DNA of 64,000 bases from Paenibacillus andongensis (GTDB lineage: Bacteria; Bacillota; Bacilli; Paenibacillales; NBRC-103111). Below the pieces are notes generated by a model, which was given only the letters and a program-made list of their open reading frames with translations, searched no databases and was not told the origin of the DNA. Position numbers and translations under genes: made by a program. The stretch covers positions 383,501-447,500 of the forward strand of contig NZ_CP104467.1 in assembly GCF_025369935.1 (NCBI RefSeq), given 5' to 3'. Within the stretch, counting starts at the first letter, position 1. Each line of letters opens with the position of its first letter. This document shows, in pieces, positions 23,305 through 32,640 of this stretch.

Positions 23305-24918
23305 CTAGTGGTTAAGCGTCACGAAGCTTGTTGCTTTTTTACCTGTTGAAGTTACAGCAGTTAATTCGAAGGAAGTCACATTACCAGTCACAGTAACGTT
23401 TCCAGCCGCGTCAACCGCTACGGTTCCTACAGTTCCGGCATTTCCCTTAATATCATTTGTGATGAAAAGGGTCCCTAGTGCGAAATTATAGCCTTTAACG
23501 TCCGCACTTTTATACGTATTACCGTAGTTATCAGTGATAGAAAGGTCCATTGCCGAATAAGCATTGAAGCTATAAACGCCCCCTGTTACCGTCATTACCG
23601 TCTTATCAATGGAAGTTTGTCCTGCTTTTATTTCCTTGGCAGTGATCGCGTCGCTTTTAACCGTGACAGTAACGTGTAATTGCTTTGCGTCGCCATTTCC
23701 AATTTGGACAATGACACTGATATCCGCTGTTCCCGGCTTGTTGCCTAGAACGTAGGCATGATGATCTGAGGTTAGACCTACTTTAGCAATGCTAGTATCA
23801 GAGGAATGCACAGATTGAACAACCCCAGGAATAGCAATTGGATCTCCACTAGCCGATGTCACTTTAATTTCAATTTCTTTAGCTAATTTACTTTGTGTTG
23901 GATCTTCCGCTATTGCTTTGTTAACGAGACCGTTTAATCCAGTAGCTGCATCTGTTAGACCGCTATCGAGCACACTAGCTAATGTGTAGGTGCCGTTGAT
24001 CGAAACGTTCCCTGTGCTAGAGGCTGTAACGCTAAAGCTGCCCGTTGTTGTTTGGACAGTGGAAGCGTCGAGTCCGCCAAGCGTAACCGTGTAATCACCT
24101 GCAGCGAGCGCAAGGGTAGTCGATAGTGTTACTGATTGGCCATCGCTAGCCCACTCTGCTGTCGTAGGGACTACGGTTGAACCATTTTTCAAAGTGATTG
24201 TTGCTTTGCTGGCATCTACCTTTTTATTGAAGGTAACTTGAACCTTTTTATTGTCGGAAGATGAGGCTTGCGTTTTTGTAATCGAAATAAGTGTTTGGTT
24301 CCCAAAAACTTGCTGAGCTGTATAAGAGCTTAGAACAAGGTCAGCGCGATTGGCAGGTTGGTCGCCGGATTTGCTAGTAGGGTGAATACCAAGTTCAGTT
24401 GCTTGTTTCACAGCATCTGCGTACCAAGGTGAGCCTGTCATGGAAATCTTTTTGCCCAAACCTTTAAGAAGGACAGTATCCAGCTGAGCTGTCGTTACCG
24501 AATCACCGGGAAGGAAAGTGGTGTCCGTAACACCGTTTATGAGGCCTGCTTTTTTGGCTGCTTCAATATAAGGGATGGCCCATCCATTCGCTGCATCATT
24601 GGCCTGAACATCCGAGAAACTGGACACCTTAACCGTAGGATCAACAGTGATGTTGTAAATTAATGTGGCTACTTTGGCAAATTGAGCGCGAGTCATATTT
24701 TGCGTAATGCCAAACGTGCTGTCCGAGACGCCTTCAAAAACACCAGCTGTAATCATCGCATCAATCTTAGCTTTTAGCGCGGCATCACTACCGGCCAAAT
24801 CAGTAAAATCAGCACTTGTTTTGGCTGCAGCGGAAGCTGGAAGAGAAAGTGCAGTTGAAGCAAATAAGGAGAAAGCCATAGCGGCCGTCGCGATCATCGT
24901 GAGTTTCGTGGATTTCAT
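23305..24918 (-). CDS. SLH-domain surface protein with Ig-like modules
   Basis: About 537 residues from ATG 24918, which has GGGAGG upstream. A signal peptide (KLTMIATAAMAFSLFASTAL to about residue 31) is followed by three S-layer-homology units up to about residue 195 (for example AGVFEGVSDSTFGITQNMTR and KAGLINGVTDTTFLPGDSVT). These anchor proteins to pyruvylated cell-wall polymer. Next is a domain like Big_5/SbsA Ig-like (NKKVQVTFNKKVDASKATIT) and a Big_2-like domain (SDTSIAKVGL, GNKPGTADISVIV). The protein is probably an S-layer or wall-associated structural protein. It is monocistronic. Confidence 0.9.
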   Translation of the reverse strand: MKSTKLTMIATAAMAFSLFASTALSLPASAAAKTSADFTDLAGSDAALKAKIDAMITAGVFEGVSDSTFGITQNMTRAQFAKVATLIYNITVDPTVKVSSFSDVQANDAANGWAIPYIEAAKKAGLINGVTDTTFLPGDSVTTAQLDTVLLKGLGKKISMTGSPWYADAVKQATELGIHPTSKSGDQPANRADLVLSSYTAQQVFGNQTLISITKTQASSSDNKKVQVTFNKKVDASKATITLKNGSTVVPTTAEWASDGQSVTLSTTLALAAGDYTVTLGGLDASTVQTTTGSFSVTASSTGNVSINGTYTLASVLDSGLTDAATGLNGLVNKAIAEDPTQSKLAKEIEIKVTSASGDPIAIPGVVQSVHSSDTSIAKVGLTSDHHAYVLGNKPGTADISVIVQIGNGDAKQLHVTVTVKSDAITAKEIKAGQTSIDKTVMTVTGGVYSFNAYSAMDLSITDNYGNTYKSADVKGYNFALGTLFITNDIKGNAGTVGTVAVDAAGNVTVTGNVTSFELTAVTSTGKKATSFVTLNH

Positions 24919-25381
24919 AGTACCTCCCAAGGGTTAATTATTTTATTTTGAATCTAGCAAACTTTCGTTCATATTTTGTTGCTATAACTATACCTTGCAT
25001 GATAGAGTACGTCATTGTCAAATTCTTGGCAGTCTCGACAGGAGAGTGCTAAGGGAGTTCGGTTGTTGAGAGTTAGAGTGAAGGGACAACATTAGCATGG
25101 ATAAAGCAAAGCGAATGGAGAAAACAAGTAACACTTTCACCTTGGACGTAGCAAAAGCGCGCGGTTTACAAGGATAAGCAGCAAAAAATGCGTAAGCTTA
25201 AGCGCAACTTCTGCGCATCAAATATGTTACAAAAGGCTCGCTCAAGGACAGCTTAAGCCGGTTTTTCTGTCAATTTGGAGGTAGGCACTGCCAAGATGTT
25301 AATCGCACTTACACATTGTAAAAAAATAGGATGAAAGTCCAAGCTCACCTATGCTATACTCAACAAACAGGAGATGATCTG
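24919..25381. other. Gene-free stretch between the SLH gene and the GntR gene
   Basis: It must hold both divergent promoters; a TTGACA-type hexamer on the minus strand lies at 25017-25022 but no well-spaced -10 was found. A near-palindrome TGCGTAAGCTTAAGCGCA is at 25189-25206. A 26-codon frame at about 25097 has no ribosome site and is not supported as a gene. Confidence 0.5.
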
Positions 25382-26089
25382 ATGAATTCCAAAATGTCAT
25401 TCCAGCCGCTAAACCGGCCAAAATTGGTTGACGATGTTGTTAATCAATTGCAAAAGAAAATATCGGAAGGCGAAATGAAGCCAGGCGACAAGATTCCGAC
25501 GGAACCCGAGCTGATGCAGCAATTCGGTGTCGGACGTTCGACGGTCCGCGAAGCGGTCAGGGTGCTTGTGCATGCGGGGCTGCTCGAAAAGAAGCAGGGC
25601 TTCGGCACTTTTTTGACAGCTAACAGGGGTATGCAGGAGCCGCTTGACCATAGGCTTCGCAGAGCTGAGATTCTGGAGGTTTATGAGGTAAGGCGGATGC
25701 TCGAGCTCGAAATCGCCCGTTTAGCCGCTGAGCGCCGTGATGAAAATGATCTCGAGCAGATGCGAAGCGCACTGGATCAACGGTCGGAAGCGCTGGAGAA
25801 AGGTGATACGAGCACCTATCTGAACTCTGATGTGAGGTTCCATCTGTCCATTGCCATCGCGAGCAAGAACAGCGTGGTTATCGACCTATACCGGACTTTC
25901 TCAACCGTCCTCCTTGAAACATCTTATAAATTAGTGAGCGTCGAGAGTCCACATGATCCCCACAATCTCCAACACGAAAATATGTATCAAGCGATTAAAG
26001 ACAAGGATGTATCGGCTGCCGAGTACTGGACTAAGCAAAATCTAGACGATACGGTCAGTCAGCTTAAAAAGTATCTTAACCAGGAGTAG
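25382..26089 (+). CDS. GntR (FadR subfamily) transcriptional regulator
   Basis: About 235 residues from ATG 25382 (CAGGAGATGATC upstream). The winged helix at residues about 12-75 includes KISEGEMKPGDKIPTEPELM and GVGRSTVREAVRVLVHAGLL. The C-terminal FCD domain is all-helical with conserved metal/ligand positions in EVYEVRRMLELEIARLAAER and DVRFHLSIAIASKNSVV. It is followed after 58 bases by an exporter of the fosmidomycin-resistance type, which it probably controls. The inducer is unknown. Confidence 0.92.
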   Translation: MNSKMSFQPLNRPKLVDDVVNQLQKKISEGEMKPGDKIPTEPELMQQFGVGRSTVREAVRVLVHAGLLEKKQGFGTFLTANRGMQEPLDHRLRRAEILEVYEVRRMLELEIARLAAERRDENDLEQMRSALDQRSEALEKGDTSTYLNSDVRFHLSIAIASKNSVVIDLYRTFSTVLLETSYKLVSVESPHDPHNLQHENMYQAIKDKDVSAAEYWTKQNLDDTVSQLKKYLNQE

Positions 26090-26147
26090 CTTTATTCTCC
26101 TCTAATTCTAAACATCTGATGATATGATGAAAGGGGTTTGAGATCAC

Positions 26148-27377
26148 ATGTCCGTTTCAAACAATGCTCATAATCGTACCGTTTATGCTATTTTATTTTC
26201 AATAAGCTTAGTTCATTTGTTGAATGATGCAATTCAATCCGTTATCCCTGCTGTGTTTCCGATTCTACATAATTCACTGCAGCTCAGTTTTACACAAATC
26301 GGGTGGATTGCCTTCACTTTGAATGTGACGGCCTCAATGTTTCAACCCTTGATTGGTCTGTACACAGACGCGAAACCGAAGCCATTTCTGCTGCCCGCAG
26401 GTGTGTTTTTCTCACTTATAGGCGTGATTGTCTTGGCTGTGGCGTCTTCATTCGCGCAAGTTATTTTAGCCGTTATCCTAGTTGGTCTGGGTTCCTCGGT
26501 TCTTCATCCGGAAGCATCGCGTGTGGCTTATTTGGCTGCTGGGCCTCGCAGAGGACTGGCGCAGTCGATTTTCCAAACAGGCGGTAACATCGGGCAGGCT
26601 TTGGCTCCTGTCTTTACAGCCCTTATCTTTGTACCGTTTGGCCAATTCGGCATCATCTGGTTTTCATTTGTCGCTGCTGCGGGGATTGTTGTTCAATTTT
26701 TCGTTGCCAAATGGTATCGAAAGGCGGGAAGCCGCCCGTCCACATCCAATAAAACCGGGGTTGTCCGAAAGAAACTCCCTCGTAAAACGGTGGCGTACGC
26801 GATATTTATTCTAATCATGCTATTGTTTTCCAAGTTTGTTTATGTGGCCAGTATGACTGGGTTCTACGCCTTTTATTTAATTGAACATGATCATCTTTCG
26901 GTCGAAAGAGCGCAGCTCTTCATCTTCACCTTGCTTGCGGCCGGAGCTGTAGGTACGTTCATGGGTGGACCCTTGGCAGATCGTTTTGGGAGACGCAATA
27001 TGATCTGGTTCTCTATTCTAGGCACTGCGCCGTTCTCGCTGCTTCTGCCATATGCCAATTTGTTCTGGGCAGGTGTCCTTTGTGCGTGTATCGGGTTTAT
27101 TTTGTTATCTGGCTTTTCCGTTATTGTCGTTTATGCACAAGAGCTGCTGCCTGGCAAAGTGGGGACGGTATCGGGATTGTTCTTTGGATTGGCCTTTGGT
27201 TTGGGCGGGATCGGATCCGCTGTGCTCGGGACGCTGGCGGACGCAACAAGTATTACCTTTGTTATTAAGCTCTGTGCCTTTTTGCCGTTAATCGGATTGT
27301 TGGCAGCCTTCCTTCCGACAGATAAAAAGCTGAATTTGCATGATATTGAACTGCCACAAACTGCGGTGAAAGCATGA
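26148..27377 (+). CDS. fsr: MFS exporter, fosmidomycin-resistance (Fsr) type
   Basis: 409 residues with twelve predicted membrane helices. Strong similarity to the Fsr family is seen in SLVHLLNDAIQSVIPAVFPI, LNVTASMFQPLIGLYTDAKP, and HPEASRVAYLAAGPRRGLAQ followed by SIFQTGGNIGQALAP. Family members expel fosmidomycin and probably other small anionic compounds. GAAAGGGG is upstream of the start at 26148. It follows a GntR regulator in the same direction; the nitroreductase gene downstream may be cotranscribed. Confidence 0.9.
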   Translation: MSVSNNAHNRTVYAILFSISLVHLLNDAIQSVIPAVFPILHNSLQLSFTQIGWIAFTLNVTASMFQPLIGLYTDAKPKPFLLPAGVFFSLIGVIVLAVASSFAQVILAVILVGLGSSVLHPEASRVAYLAAGPRRGLAQSIFQTGGNIGQALAPVFTALIFVPFGQFGIIWFSFVAAAGIVVQFFVAKWYRKAGSRPSTSNKTGVVRKKLPRKTVAYAIFILIMLLFSKFVYVASMTGFYAFYLIEHDHLSVERAQLFIFTLLAAGAVGTFMGGPLADRFGRRNMIWFSILGTAPFSLLLPYANLFWAGVLCACIGFILLSGFSVIVVYAQELLPGKVGTVSGLFFGLAFGLGGIGSAVLGTLADATSITFVIKLCAFLPLIGLLAAFLPTDKKLNLHDIELPQTAVKA

Positions 27378-27492
27378 CTCACTGAGGTAGCATATAGCTA
27401 CAAAGACGATGCTTCCACTGCAGGTTTGCAGAGGGAGCTTGGGTCGTGTAAGAATAGAGATAGAAATAGTAAAAGGCAGAGGAGTGGGATTC

Positions 27493-28068
27493 ATGGATAT
27501 AAAAGAAGCGATTCACCAGCGTCGCAGTATTGGGAAGGTCAAACAGGACGCGATCGACAAACCGCTAATCGAAGAAATCCTTGAAGCAGGCACATGGGCG
27601 CCTAACCATTGCCATACAGAGCCGTGGAGGTTCTGGGTCATGACCGGTGAAGGCAGAAGTTTGTTGGGTCGAGGCTACGCCGAGGTTGCCGCTGCTGAAG
27701 CGGATCCAACACTTTCTGAGGAGGAGTTATCCAAGCTGAAAAGCGCTCAGGAGAAGAAAGCGTTCCGCGCTCCTGTTGTGATTGCTGTGGCCGTAACACC
27801 CTCAGAGAAGCAAGTCGTTCCGGAGATTGAGGAATATGCTGCCGCGCATGCAGCAGTGCAAAATATGCTGCTTACTGCGCACGCACTTGGCCTAGGAACG
27901 ATATGGCGGACGGGTGCACCTACCTATCATTCGAAGATGCGTGAGGTGTTCGGTCTTGCGGGAAAAGAGGAGCTGGTCGGATTCATCTACATCGGCTATC
28001 CAGACATGGCTCCTCCTAAGGCGCAGCGGGTGCCGTTCGCGCAGAAGACTACATGGGTAAGCGAGTAA
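27493..28068 (+). CDS. Nitroreductase family protein
   Basis: About 191 residues from ATG 27493, with GAGGAGTGGG just upstream; the longer in-frame start at 27409 is not supported. The N-terminal DIKEAIHQRRSIGKVKQDAI and ILEAGTWAPNHCHTEPWRFW are characteristic of FMN-binding nitroreductases (RRSI phosphate contact, PNHCHTEPWRF), and the C-terminal GLAGKEELVGFIYIGYPDMA closes the fold. Likely an NAD(P)H-dependent oxidoreductase of quinones or nitro compounds; the substrate is unknown. A terminator follows. Confidence 0.92.
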   Translation: MDIKEAIHQRRSIGKVKQDAIDKPLIEEILEAGTWAPNHCHTEPWRFWVMTGEGRSLLGRGYAEVAAAEADPTLSEEELSKLKSAQEKKAFRAPVVIAVAVTPSEKQVVPEIEEYAAAHAAVQNMLLTAHALGLGTIWRTGAPTYHSKMREVFGLAGKEELVGFIYIGYPDMAPPKAQRVPFAQKTTWVSE

Positions 28069-28095
28069 AACATAAAGATTTGTCGAACCTAAAAG

Positions 28096-28130
28096 AACCG
28101 TCAGGGGATATTCCCTGGCGGTTTTCTCTT
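28096..28130 (+). terminator. Terminator after the nitroreductase gene
   Basis: AACCGTCAGGG and CCCTGGCGGTT pair (one wobble), followed by TTCTCTTTTT. Confidence 0.9.
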
Positions 28131-28149
28131 TTTGTGTAAACAAATCGTC

Positions 28150-28292
28150 GAACCGGTTTCATGATTTGTTGTCATGAACTACAAGGAAATGCTTGAATAT
28201 CCTTGGTTTTTGATTAAAACGATCATCGAAAATGCGTGTTTTCTTTACAAATCATTAAACTCTATTTAAAACTCTGTTGATAAAACCGGTTT
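28150..28292 (+). promoter_or_regulatory. Paired LacI-type operators upstream of the lacI/lpl genes
   Basis: GAACCGGTTTC (28150-28160) and AAACCGGTTT (28283-28292) are palindromes with the central CG step typical of LacI-family operators. They are 133 bp apart, a distance compatible with repression by looping. The second lies 30 bases before the LacI start codon. Confidence 0.65.
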
Positions 28293-28321
28293 AATATGAA
28301 GGAGAAGTGAGGCGAGCTCAT

Positions 28322-29368
28322 ATGGCCAACATAGAAGATGTTGCAAAAGTAGCTGGGGTATCCAAGAGTACAGTGTCCAACGTGTTTAGCAAAAAAAGGC
28401 CGATCAGCAAGGAAGTGTCGCAGCGTGTACTGGAGGCAGCTTTACAGTTAAATTATAGACCCAATTACTGGGCTCGCAGTTTAGCCAATAAGAAAACGAA
28501 TATCATCGGGTTAAATATGGCTGGTGAGCAAGTGAAATTCAGTCAGTTCCATCTTGGCCTCATTAATGGTGTGTTGAAAGAGTGCTATAACCAGGGCTAT
28601 CGATTGCTGGTAAACACCTTGTCTACCGAATTCTCCAGTCAAGTTGAGCATTTGTCTACAGATCCGGTAGATGGCGATATTCTTCTGGATCCCGCCTCAA
28701 ATGATGAGAGAATTTCCGAACGAATAAAGCGCAGCGTGCCGCTTGTCGTGATCGGAAGACCACAGGAGGAGTTCGAATCCAGTGTCTCCTATGTGGATAA
28801 CGACAATATTGGGATGGGACAAATCGTTACCGAGTACCTTTTGCATTTAGGTCACAATCATATCGCGTTCCTCAATGCACCGAAGGAAAGAACGGTTGCT
28901 CAAGACCGCGAGCATGGTTACTACAGAGCCTACAATAAAGCCGAGCTGCCGGTTGATGCAAGGCTCATTGTGTATAAAGACAGCAGTCTAACGTCCACTG
29001 TCTACGGTTACCAGATGACCAAGAAGCTATTAACAGCTTATCCGCATATTACAGCGATCATTACGGATACAGATAAAGTCGCTCTAGGGGTATACCAAGC
29101 GGCTGCTGAGCTCAATTTGCAAATACCGCAAGACCTTTCTGTCTTTGCTTTCAGCGATGATTCAATCTTCGCACCTGAATTCAAGCCACCTCTGACCGGG
29201 GTCAGGCTCAACGGGGAAGTACTGGGAAGCGAAGCCGCCAAGCTGCTCATCGAACAGTGCCGTCAGCCCAATGCCATTGCCAAACGAATATTGATTCCTG
29301 CCAGTTTAGTTTATAGAGGATCATGTGCCCGAGCGAGAATTAGTAACTTCATAAAACCACATAAATAG
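28322..29368 (+). CDS. LacI family repressor
   Basis: About 348 residues. Helix-turn-helix NIEDVAKVAGVSKSTVSNVF at the start with hinge NYRPNYWARSLANKKTNIIG; the periplasmic-binding-protein-like domain includes DGDILLDPASND, VVIGRPQEEFESSVSYVDND and the C-terminal DLSVFAFSDDSIFAPEFKPP. It would sense a sugar and control the ABC transporter that follows after 24 bases. ATG 28322 is used, five codons into the longest frame, because GAAGGAGAAGTGAGG precedes it. Twin AACCGGTT palindromes upstream suggest autoregulation. Confidence 0.92.
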   Translation: MANIEDVAKVAGVSKSTVSNVFSKKRPISKEVSQRVLEAALQLNYRPNYWARSLANKKTNIIGLNMAGEQVKFSQFHLGLINGVLKECYNQGYRLLVNTLSTEFSSQVEHLSTDPVDGDILLDPASNDERISERIKRSVPLVVIGRPQEEFESSVSYVDNDNIGMGQIVTEYLLHLGHNHIAFLNAPKERTVAQDREHGYYRAYNKAELPVDARLIVYKDSSLTSTVYGYQMTKKLLTAYPHITAIITDTDKVALGVYQAAAELNLQIPQDLSVFAFSDDSIFAPEFKPPLTGVRLNGEVLGSEAAKLLIEQCRQPNAIAKRILIPASLVYRGSCARARISNFIKPHK

Positions 29369-29392
29369 ATAGACAAATAGGAGGCCATACCC

Positions 29393-30811
29393 ATGTTCAA
29401 TAAAAAAGCAGGAATCATTGCAGCCGTCGTGTTATCGACAAGTATACTAGCCACTGCGTGCAGTACGAATACTGATAAAACAACCGCAACAAACGTTAGT
29501 AGCGAAACGTCCAAGCCGGCTAAACAAGAAACTCTACGTATTCTAAGTGGAGTCGCAGGGGGTAAGACGCCTGAAGAGAATGTCCTGTTTGAGAAGGAAG
29601 TAGAACGATTGACTGGTATCAAGGTTACGATCGAGAAACCAGCAGCCGATTATGATAAGAAACTATACGCAGCGATATCTGCTGGCGAAAAGTATGACCT
29701 CGTCTATATGGGCAAAGGCAATATGGATGTCCTTGTTGATCAAGGCGCACTGATGCCGTTAAACGATAAGATCAAAGCTTCCAAGATTTTATCCGATCCT
29801 AAAGTAATTCCAACCAAGGAATGGGACATGATCACTTATAAAGGCGGTCAGATTTTCAGTGTATTTAATAAATCTGAAGGCGGCACGCTGCCTACCGTTC
29901 GTCAAGATTGGATGGACAAGCTCAAGCTGCAGCAGCCGAAAACCTTGGAGGATTTCTACCAAGTGTTGAAGGCATTCAAGGAGAAAGATCCAGACGGTAA
30001 CGGTAAGGACGACACCTATGGCTTGTCCACGGCTGGGTTATACGACATTCAAGGGTTCATGAGCGCAGCAGGCGTGAAATATAAATATGTGATTGATGCT
30101 AGTGGCAAGCGCTCGATTCCTTATGCAACAGAAGCAGCGGTTCCGATTTATGAGTGGTTTGCGAAGCTGTACAAGGAAGGGATTCTAGACCCGAACTTCG
30201 CGACCAACGATTCAGCTAAAATGAGAGAGCTCTTCTTGACGAATCGCGTTGGGATGGTCACGTACTGGGATGCATGGGTAGGCTTGTTCAATAATATGAA
30301 GAAAACGGATGATCCTAACTTTAAAGCCAAAGCGATCGCTGGGGCCGTAGGTCCAGATGGCAAAATCATGCTTCGCCGCGGCGACCCAAGTGTTTGGGGA
30401 ATTCCAGTGAATGCCGAGCATGCCGATACAGCTATGAAATTCTTAGAATTCTGGCACTCCGAGAAGGGTAACATCCTTAGCACATTAGGGATTGAAGGCG
30501 ATGATTACACCGTTAAAGACGGGAAATACACGCTAACGGATGAGGGAGTTAAGCATGGTATGGATCATGGTGCTCCGTTCCCGAACAACACGAACTTTAA
30601 GAATCCGATTGGTACGCTGCCAGGTGCAATTGAAGGCCGTCAAGTTATTTTCGACAATAATGCAACGATTGAAAACTCCACGAAAGACTGGCCGAGCGCT
30701 GAAAAAATCGTAACCAATTACGCTTTCCAAGCGATGATGGGCAAATTGCCAGCAGCAGACGCTGTGAAAAAAATGAATGATGAGCTAAAAGCAGCTAAAC
30801 TGATTGACTAG
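29393..30811 (+). CDS. Extracellular solute-binding lipoprotein of a sugar ABC transporter
   Basis: 472 residues with a lipoprotein signal peptide ending in LATAC (lipidated Cys near residue 23). The mature protein belongs to the large family-1/LplA group seen in Paenibacillus: LRILSGVAGG, TGIKVTIEKPAADYDKKLYA, SAGEKYDLVYMG, and DPDGNGKDDTYGLSTAG, an Asp-rich loop that probably binds calcium. It captures an oligosaccharide or sugar derivative for the two permeases downstream. GGAGGCC stands before the start. No ATPase is encoded here; a shared MsmX-type ATPase is expected elsewhere. Confidence 0.93.
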   Translation: MFNKKAGIIAAVVLSTSILATACSTNTDKTTATNVSSETSKPAKQETLRILSGVAGGKTPEENVLFEKEVERLTGIKVTIEKPAADYDKKLYAAISAGEKYDLVYMGKGNMDVLVDQGALMPLNDKIKASKILSDPKVIPTKEWDMITYKGGQIFSVFNKSEGGTLPTVRQDWMDKLKLQQPKTLEDFYQVLKAFKEKDPDGNGKDDTYGLSTAGLYDIQGFMSAAGVKYKYVIDASGKRSIPYATEAAVPIYEWFAKLYKEGILDPNFATNDSAKMRELFLTNRVGMVTYWDAWVGLFNNMKKTDDPNFKAKAIAGAVGPDGKIMLRRGDPSVWGIPVNAEHADTAMKFLEFWHSEKGNILSTLGIEGDDYTVKDGKYTLTDEGVKHGMDHGAPFPNNTNFKNPIGTLPGAIEGRQVIFDNNATIENSTKDWPSAEKIVTNYAFQAMMGKLPAADAVKKMNDELKAAKLID

Positions 30812-30819
30812 TTCGAGAG

Positions 30820-30860
30820 AGCGGAGGCGGGGGTTAACTCCCTTGCCGCCGCTTTACTTT
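30820..30860 (+). terminator. Intra-operon hairpin after the solute-binding protein gene
   Basis: AGCGGAGGCGGGGG against CTCCC and CCGCCGCTTT form an imperfect stem followed by a T-rich tract. Such hairpins commonly let the binding protein be made in excess over the permeases. Confidence 0.6.
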
Positions 30861-30883
30861 TCATAGATAAGGGGGGACGTCTA

Positions 30884-31759
30884 GTGACCGCATGGGCACG
30901 TTATCGGGTAATGTATCTCATGATGATTCCCGTTGTTATTTATTTTTTAATTTTCTCTTATTACCCGCTCATCAAGGGCTTGCAAATCTCCATGCAAAAT
31001 TTTCGGATTATTGGAACTCGTCCTTTCGTTGGTCTTCAGAATTACATTGTGGTTTGGAATGATCCGGTATTCTGGCGCGTTTTGGAGAATACCTTAATGA
31101 TTGGAATCGGGATGTTAATTATAGGTTTTTTTGCCCCGATTATTACAGCTCTCTCTTTAAATGAAGTGCTTAAAACATGGTTTAAGAAGCTGACGCAAAT
31201 GGTTATTTACTTGCCGCATTTATTCTCATGGGTTGTTGTAGGAGGCATCTGGATCATCATGCTGTCTCCGGATGGAGGATTTGTTAATGATTTGTTGAAG
31301 CTGCTGGGTGCTGCGAAACCGATTCATTTTTTTGCGGAAGTCGACTATGCCCAAGCTTTGATGGTCTTAACGAACACTTGGAAGGAAATGGGCTTCACCT
31401 GTATTCTTTATTTGGCATCAATCGTGACGATTTCCCCTTCTTTGTATGAAGCCGCGCGTATGGACGGAGCTGGACGCTGGCAGCAGATTCGCTATGTAAC
31501 CTTGCCTCAGCTCATTCCGACGATGAAGGTTGTGACCTTGCTGAACATGATCGGGATGCTCCGGATGTTCGACCAAATGATCATTCTAAGTAATCCGGTT
31601 ATTGCTCGAAAAGTGGATGTCCTGATGACGTATACGTATCAAAAAGGAATTCTGGAGTTCAAAATGGGCGTCGCTTCAGCCGCCGGCTTTCTCGTTGTAT
31701 TGGCAACGCTGATCTTAGTATTCGCAACCCGCAAATTGATTCGTTATGACGAGGAGTGA
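30884..31759 (+). CDS. Sugar ABC transporter permease (LplB type)
   Basis: 291 residues, six membrane helices, starting at GTG 30884 with GGGGGGACG upstream. The cytoplasmic EAA loop reads YEAARMDGAGRWQQIRYVTL, the contact with the ATPase. N-terminal VMYLMMIPVVIYFLIFSYYP and the GLQISMQNFR region are typical of LplB/YtcP partners. It forms the transmembrane channel with the next gene product. Confidence 0.94.
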   Translation: MTAWARYRVMYLMMIPVVIYFLIFSYYPLIKGLQISMQNFRIIGTRPFVGLQNYIVVWNDPVFWRVLENTLMIGIGMLIIGFFAPIITALSLNEVLKTWFKKLTQMVIYLPHLFSWVVVGGIWIIMLSPDGGFVNDLLKLLGAAKPIHFFAEVDYAQALMVLTNTWKEMGFTCILYLASIVTISPSLYEAARMDGAGRWQQIRYVTLPQLIPTMKVVTLLNMIGMLRMFDQMIILSNPVIARKVDVLMTYTYQKGILEFKMGVASAAGFLVVLATLILVFATRKLIRYDEE

Positions 31760-31768
31760 AATCGTGTT

Positions 31769-32629
31769 ATGAATAAATCGTTGACCAGCAGGGACTTGCC
31801 CTTTCATCTAGTGAACAGCCTCTTCCTGCTGCTGCTTGTCGCGACGATGATCCTGCCCATATGGAACACCTTTGTCATCTCCATATCCTCTAATATCTCA
31901 TCCATGCATGGCGGTATTCGGTTATGGCCTTCAGAACCGAGCCTAGAAGGATACCGTACGGTGTGGCAGCGCATTGAGCTGTGGAGACCTTTTGGTTTGA
32001 ATGTTTTGGTGACGTTGGTGGGTACATTTATCCACGTGCTCCTATGTGCAATGGCCGGGTATGTGCTGCTGCACAAGGGGCTGCCTGGGCGCAAGCTGAT
32101 CATTAGCTTTATTTTGCTAACCATGATGGTTCCGAATGAAGCCGTGATGATCCCCCTTTACGTTGTAAATAAAGAGCTGGGCTTATTGAATTCCGTAAAT
32201 GCTTTGATTTTATATAGTTTGGTGTCAGGGTTCAGTATTTTGTTAATGAGAAATTTCTTTGGAGCTGTTTCGTACGAAATGGCGGAATCCGCTAAAATCG
32301 ACGGAGCCGGTGAGTTTCGCATTTTTTCCACAATGTATGTGCCGCTCGCTAAACCGGGATTGGCTACCGTAGCTTTGTTCGAATTCGTCTCCCGTTGGAA
32401 TCAACTGACGCCTGGACTGCTCTATATCACCGATCAGAAAAAGTTTACTTTGCAGGTAGCGCTGCGCTCGCTCGTCATTCAGTCTGACTCTACCAGCAGC
32501 AACTTGTTTATGACACCTAATGTTCGAATGGCCGGTGTGATGCTGGCTTTGATTCCATTGGTAGTTATTTATCCATTTGTGCAAAAATATTTCGTAACAG
32601 GCCTTATGGTCGGTGCTACGAAAGAATAG
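31769..32629 (+). CDS. Sugar ABC transporter permease (LplC/YtcP type)
   Basis: 286 residues, six membrane helices. EAA loop MAESAKIDGAGEFRIFSTMY; C-terminal QKYFVTGLMVGATKE is the near-invariant end of the YtcP/LplC family. Pairs with the preceding permease; nine bases separate the two genes. The metallohydrolase gene starts eleven bases after its stop. Confidence 0.94.
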   Translation: MNKSLTSRDLPFHLVNSLFLLLLVATMILPIWNTFVISISSNISSMHGGIRLWPSEPSLEGYRTVWQRIELWRPFGLNVLVTLVGTFIHVLLCAMAGYVLLHKGLPGRKLIISFILLTMMVPNEAVMIPLYVVNKELGLLNSVNALILYSLVSGFSILLMRNFFGAVSYEMAESAKIDGAGEFRIFSTMYVPLAKPGLATVALFEFVSRWNQLTPGLLYITDQKKFTLQVALRSLVIQSDSTSSNLFMTPNVRMAGVMLALIPLVVIYPFVQKYFVTGLMVGATKE

Positions 32630-32640
32630 GGGGAGAGCCT

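Noticed and set aside
24919..25381. A 26-codon ORF at about 25097 and a promoter hexamer
   Set aside because: The ORF has no ribosome site or homology, and the TTGACA-type hexamer has no properly spaced -10 partner.
28748..28765. A TTCGAATCC-like T-loop sequence suggesting a tRNA
   Set aside because: It lies inside the LacI gene, and no cloverleaf can be built around it.
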